A stretch of 6,212 nt of DNA, from the NCBI GenBank assembly GCA_023436765.1, contig JAEZHX010000041.1, positions 1 to 6,212 on the forward strand, given 5' to 3'. The first letter of the stretch is position 1; every line of letters starts with the position of its first letter. The notes below the pieces were generated by a model, which saw only the letters and a list, made by a program, of their open reading frames with translations, was not told the DNA's origin and did not search any database. This document shows positions 5,494 through 6,212 of the stretch, one piece after another. Source of the DNA: Bacillota bacterium. Lineage in GTDB: Bacteria; Bacillota; Clostridia; Lachnospirales; Lachnospiraceae. Position numbers and translations under genes: made by a program.

Positions 5494-6212
5494 ATGATGA
5501 AGAAATTATCGGAGAGAAAAACAAGGAGGCTGCTCGCCCTCATCGTAGCATGTACCATGGTTCTTGCGTTATTTGCGGGCTGCAAGAAGGAGGAGAAAGC
5601 GACTGATACGACAGGGGATAAACCTGCTGCAGCCACAGAGGCACCAAAGGCAACTGAAGCTACGAAGGCACCTGTCGAAGAGAGTACGGGACCATACTAC
5701 TCTGCGGATGCAACGGTGGAGAGTATCGTTATAGATGCAGCAGGCAAGGGTCAGGTCGGAAACTGGGGACTCGGAAATGAATATGAGATACAGGCACTGC
5801 TTACGAAATACGGGCAGGGTACCTCATATCTGAGCCAGGCCTTTGACATGGACGGCTTTGATGATGACTCCATTCTGCTGGCCTCCGCCATGACCTACAA
5901 TGAATTGGGATTGGTGAAGAACAGCTATGATGGCGGCTACGGTTATGGGGATAAGGTGAAGTTCATTGACATGAACGATGAGGGTGTTGCCATGCTGGAG
6001 GATAACATCTTCTGTACAAAAGCCTTTGCAGAAGCGAACCCCAATACGGTGAAGGCATTTCTCTATGCTTCCATGAAGGGCTGGGAGTATGCCTGTGCCA
6101 ATCCGGAGGAAGCAGCGGAAATCGTATATAAATATGGTTCCTCCGTATCCGGTGAGCATCAGGCTTATATGGCATCAGAAGTAAAGAAGCTGGTTGAGAC
6201 GGATTCCAAAGG
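5494..6212 (+). CDS. ABC substrate-binding lipoprotein (NMT1/THI5, RibY/ThiY-like), 3' truncated, N-terminal lobe segment missing
   Basis: The reading frame is open to the window edge (239 codons seen). AGAGGAGG (5481-5488) supports ATG 5494, with ATG 5497 an equal alternative. Residues 1-29 form a lipoprotein signal (basic KKLSERKTRR, hydrophobic core, LFAG before C30), so the protein should be anchored outside the membrane by diacylglyceryl-Cys30. Residues 31-66 are a low-complexity linker rich in A, T, E, K and P. From about residue 84 the sequence matches my memory of NitT/TauT binding proteins of the RibY/ThiY type: GKGQVGNWGLGNEYE (84-98), AFDMDGF (116-122), SAMTYNE (131-137), DEGVAMLEDNIF (162-173), KAFLYASMKGWEYA (187-200), NPEEAAEIV (203-211) and GEHQAY (220-225). 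In those relatives about 100 residues of the first lobe come before the GNWG segment; here only some 17 residues separate it from the linker. It probably delivers substrate to the permease pair, unless the deletion has inactivated it. Confidence 0.8.
   Translation, partial: MMKKLSERKTRRLLALIVACTMVLALFAGCKKEEKATDTTGDKPAAATEAPKATEATKAPVEESTGPYYSADATVESIVIDAAGKGQVGNWGLGNEYEIQALLTKYGQGTSYLSQAFDMDGFDDDSILLASAMTYNELGLVKNSYDGGYGYGDKVKFIDMNDEGVAMLEDNIFCTKAFAEANPNTVKAFLYASMKGWEYACANPEEAAEIVYKYGSSVSGEHQAYMASEVKKLVETDSK

Noticed and set aside
5824..6159. Minus-strand open frames across the binding-protein gene
   Set aside because: The + strand frame shows a lipoprotein signal and conserved NMT1/THI5 motifs through this region, so the reverse frames are shadows.
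1..6212. CRISPR arrays, tRNA or rRNA genes, insertion sequences, phage or attachment sites
   Set aside because: No regularly spaced repeats, cloverleaf or rRNA-like sequence, transposase motifs or terminal inverted repeats were seen.

Overview
The window looks like a chromosomal segment from an anaerobic Firmicute, most likely a clostridial or Lachnospiraceae-type organism. The reasons are strong AGGAGG-type ribosome binding sites, sigma-A-like promoter sequence, intrinsic terminators with U-tracts, a Gram-positive-style lipoprotein with a Thr/Ala/Glu/Lys linker, and a 4-hydroxybutyrate dehydrogenase that closely resembles my recollection of the Clostridium kluyveri enzyme. This taxonomic call is inference; no rRNA or other marker gene is present. 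All supported genes are on the + strand and the window is densely coding, with no gene-free stretch above 200 bases.

Region 1 (1-1473) is a fermentation module. It holds the 3' end of a GabT-like 4-aminobutyrate aminotransferase followed 13 nt later by a 4-hydroxybutyrate dehydrogenase. Together they would convert GABA to succinic semialdehyde and reduce that to 4-hydroxybutyrate, the opening steps of the GABA-to-butyrate fermentation known in some clostridia. Region 2 (1474-1669) is a compact regulatory interval with a 16-bp palindrome, a near-consensus promoter (TTGATA-17-TATAAT) and a strong terminator hairpin. The terminator lies between that promoter and the next start codon, so attenuation is possible. 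Region 3 (1670-2862) is a second, distantly related iron-dependent alcohol dehydrogenase of unknown substrate, closed by its own intrinsic terminator.

Region 4 (2863-6212) is a NitT/TauT-type ABC importer operon: ATPase, permease, second non-identical permease joined by a GTGA overlap, then a lipoprotein substrate-binding protein that runs off the window. The binding protein resembles the NMT1/THI5 (ThiY/RibY-like) group, so a small heterocycle such as a pyrimidine or flavin is a guess for the substrate. Its most unusual property is that the N-terminal ~100 residues of the fold (most of the first half of lobe 1) appear to be missing. The lipid linker runs almost directly into the GNWGxGNEYE segment that normally follows the hinge. 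No riboswitch is visible ahead of the transporter operon.

The best candidates for something unusual are the lobe-deficient binding protein, the promoter-then-terminator leader of the second dehydrogenase, the palindrome centred near -64.5 of that promoter, and the hairpin between the second permease and the binding protein. I did not see a wholly new multigene system here.
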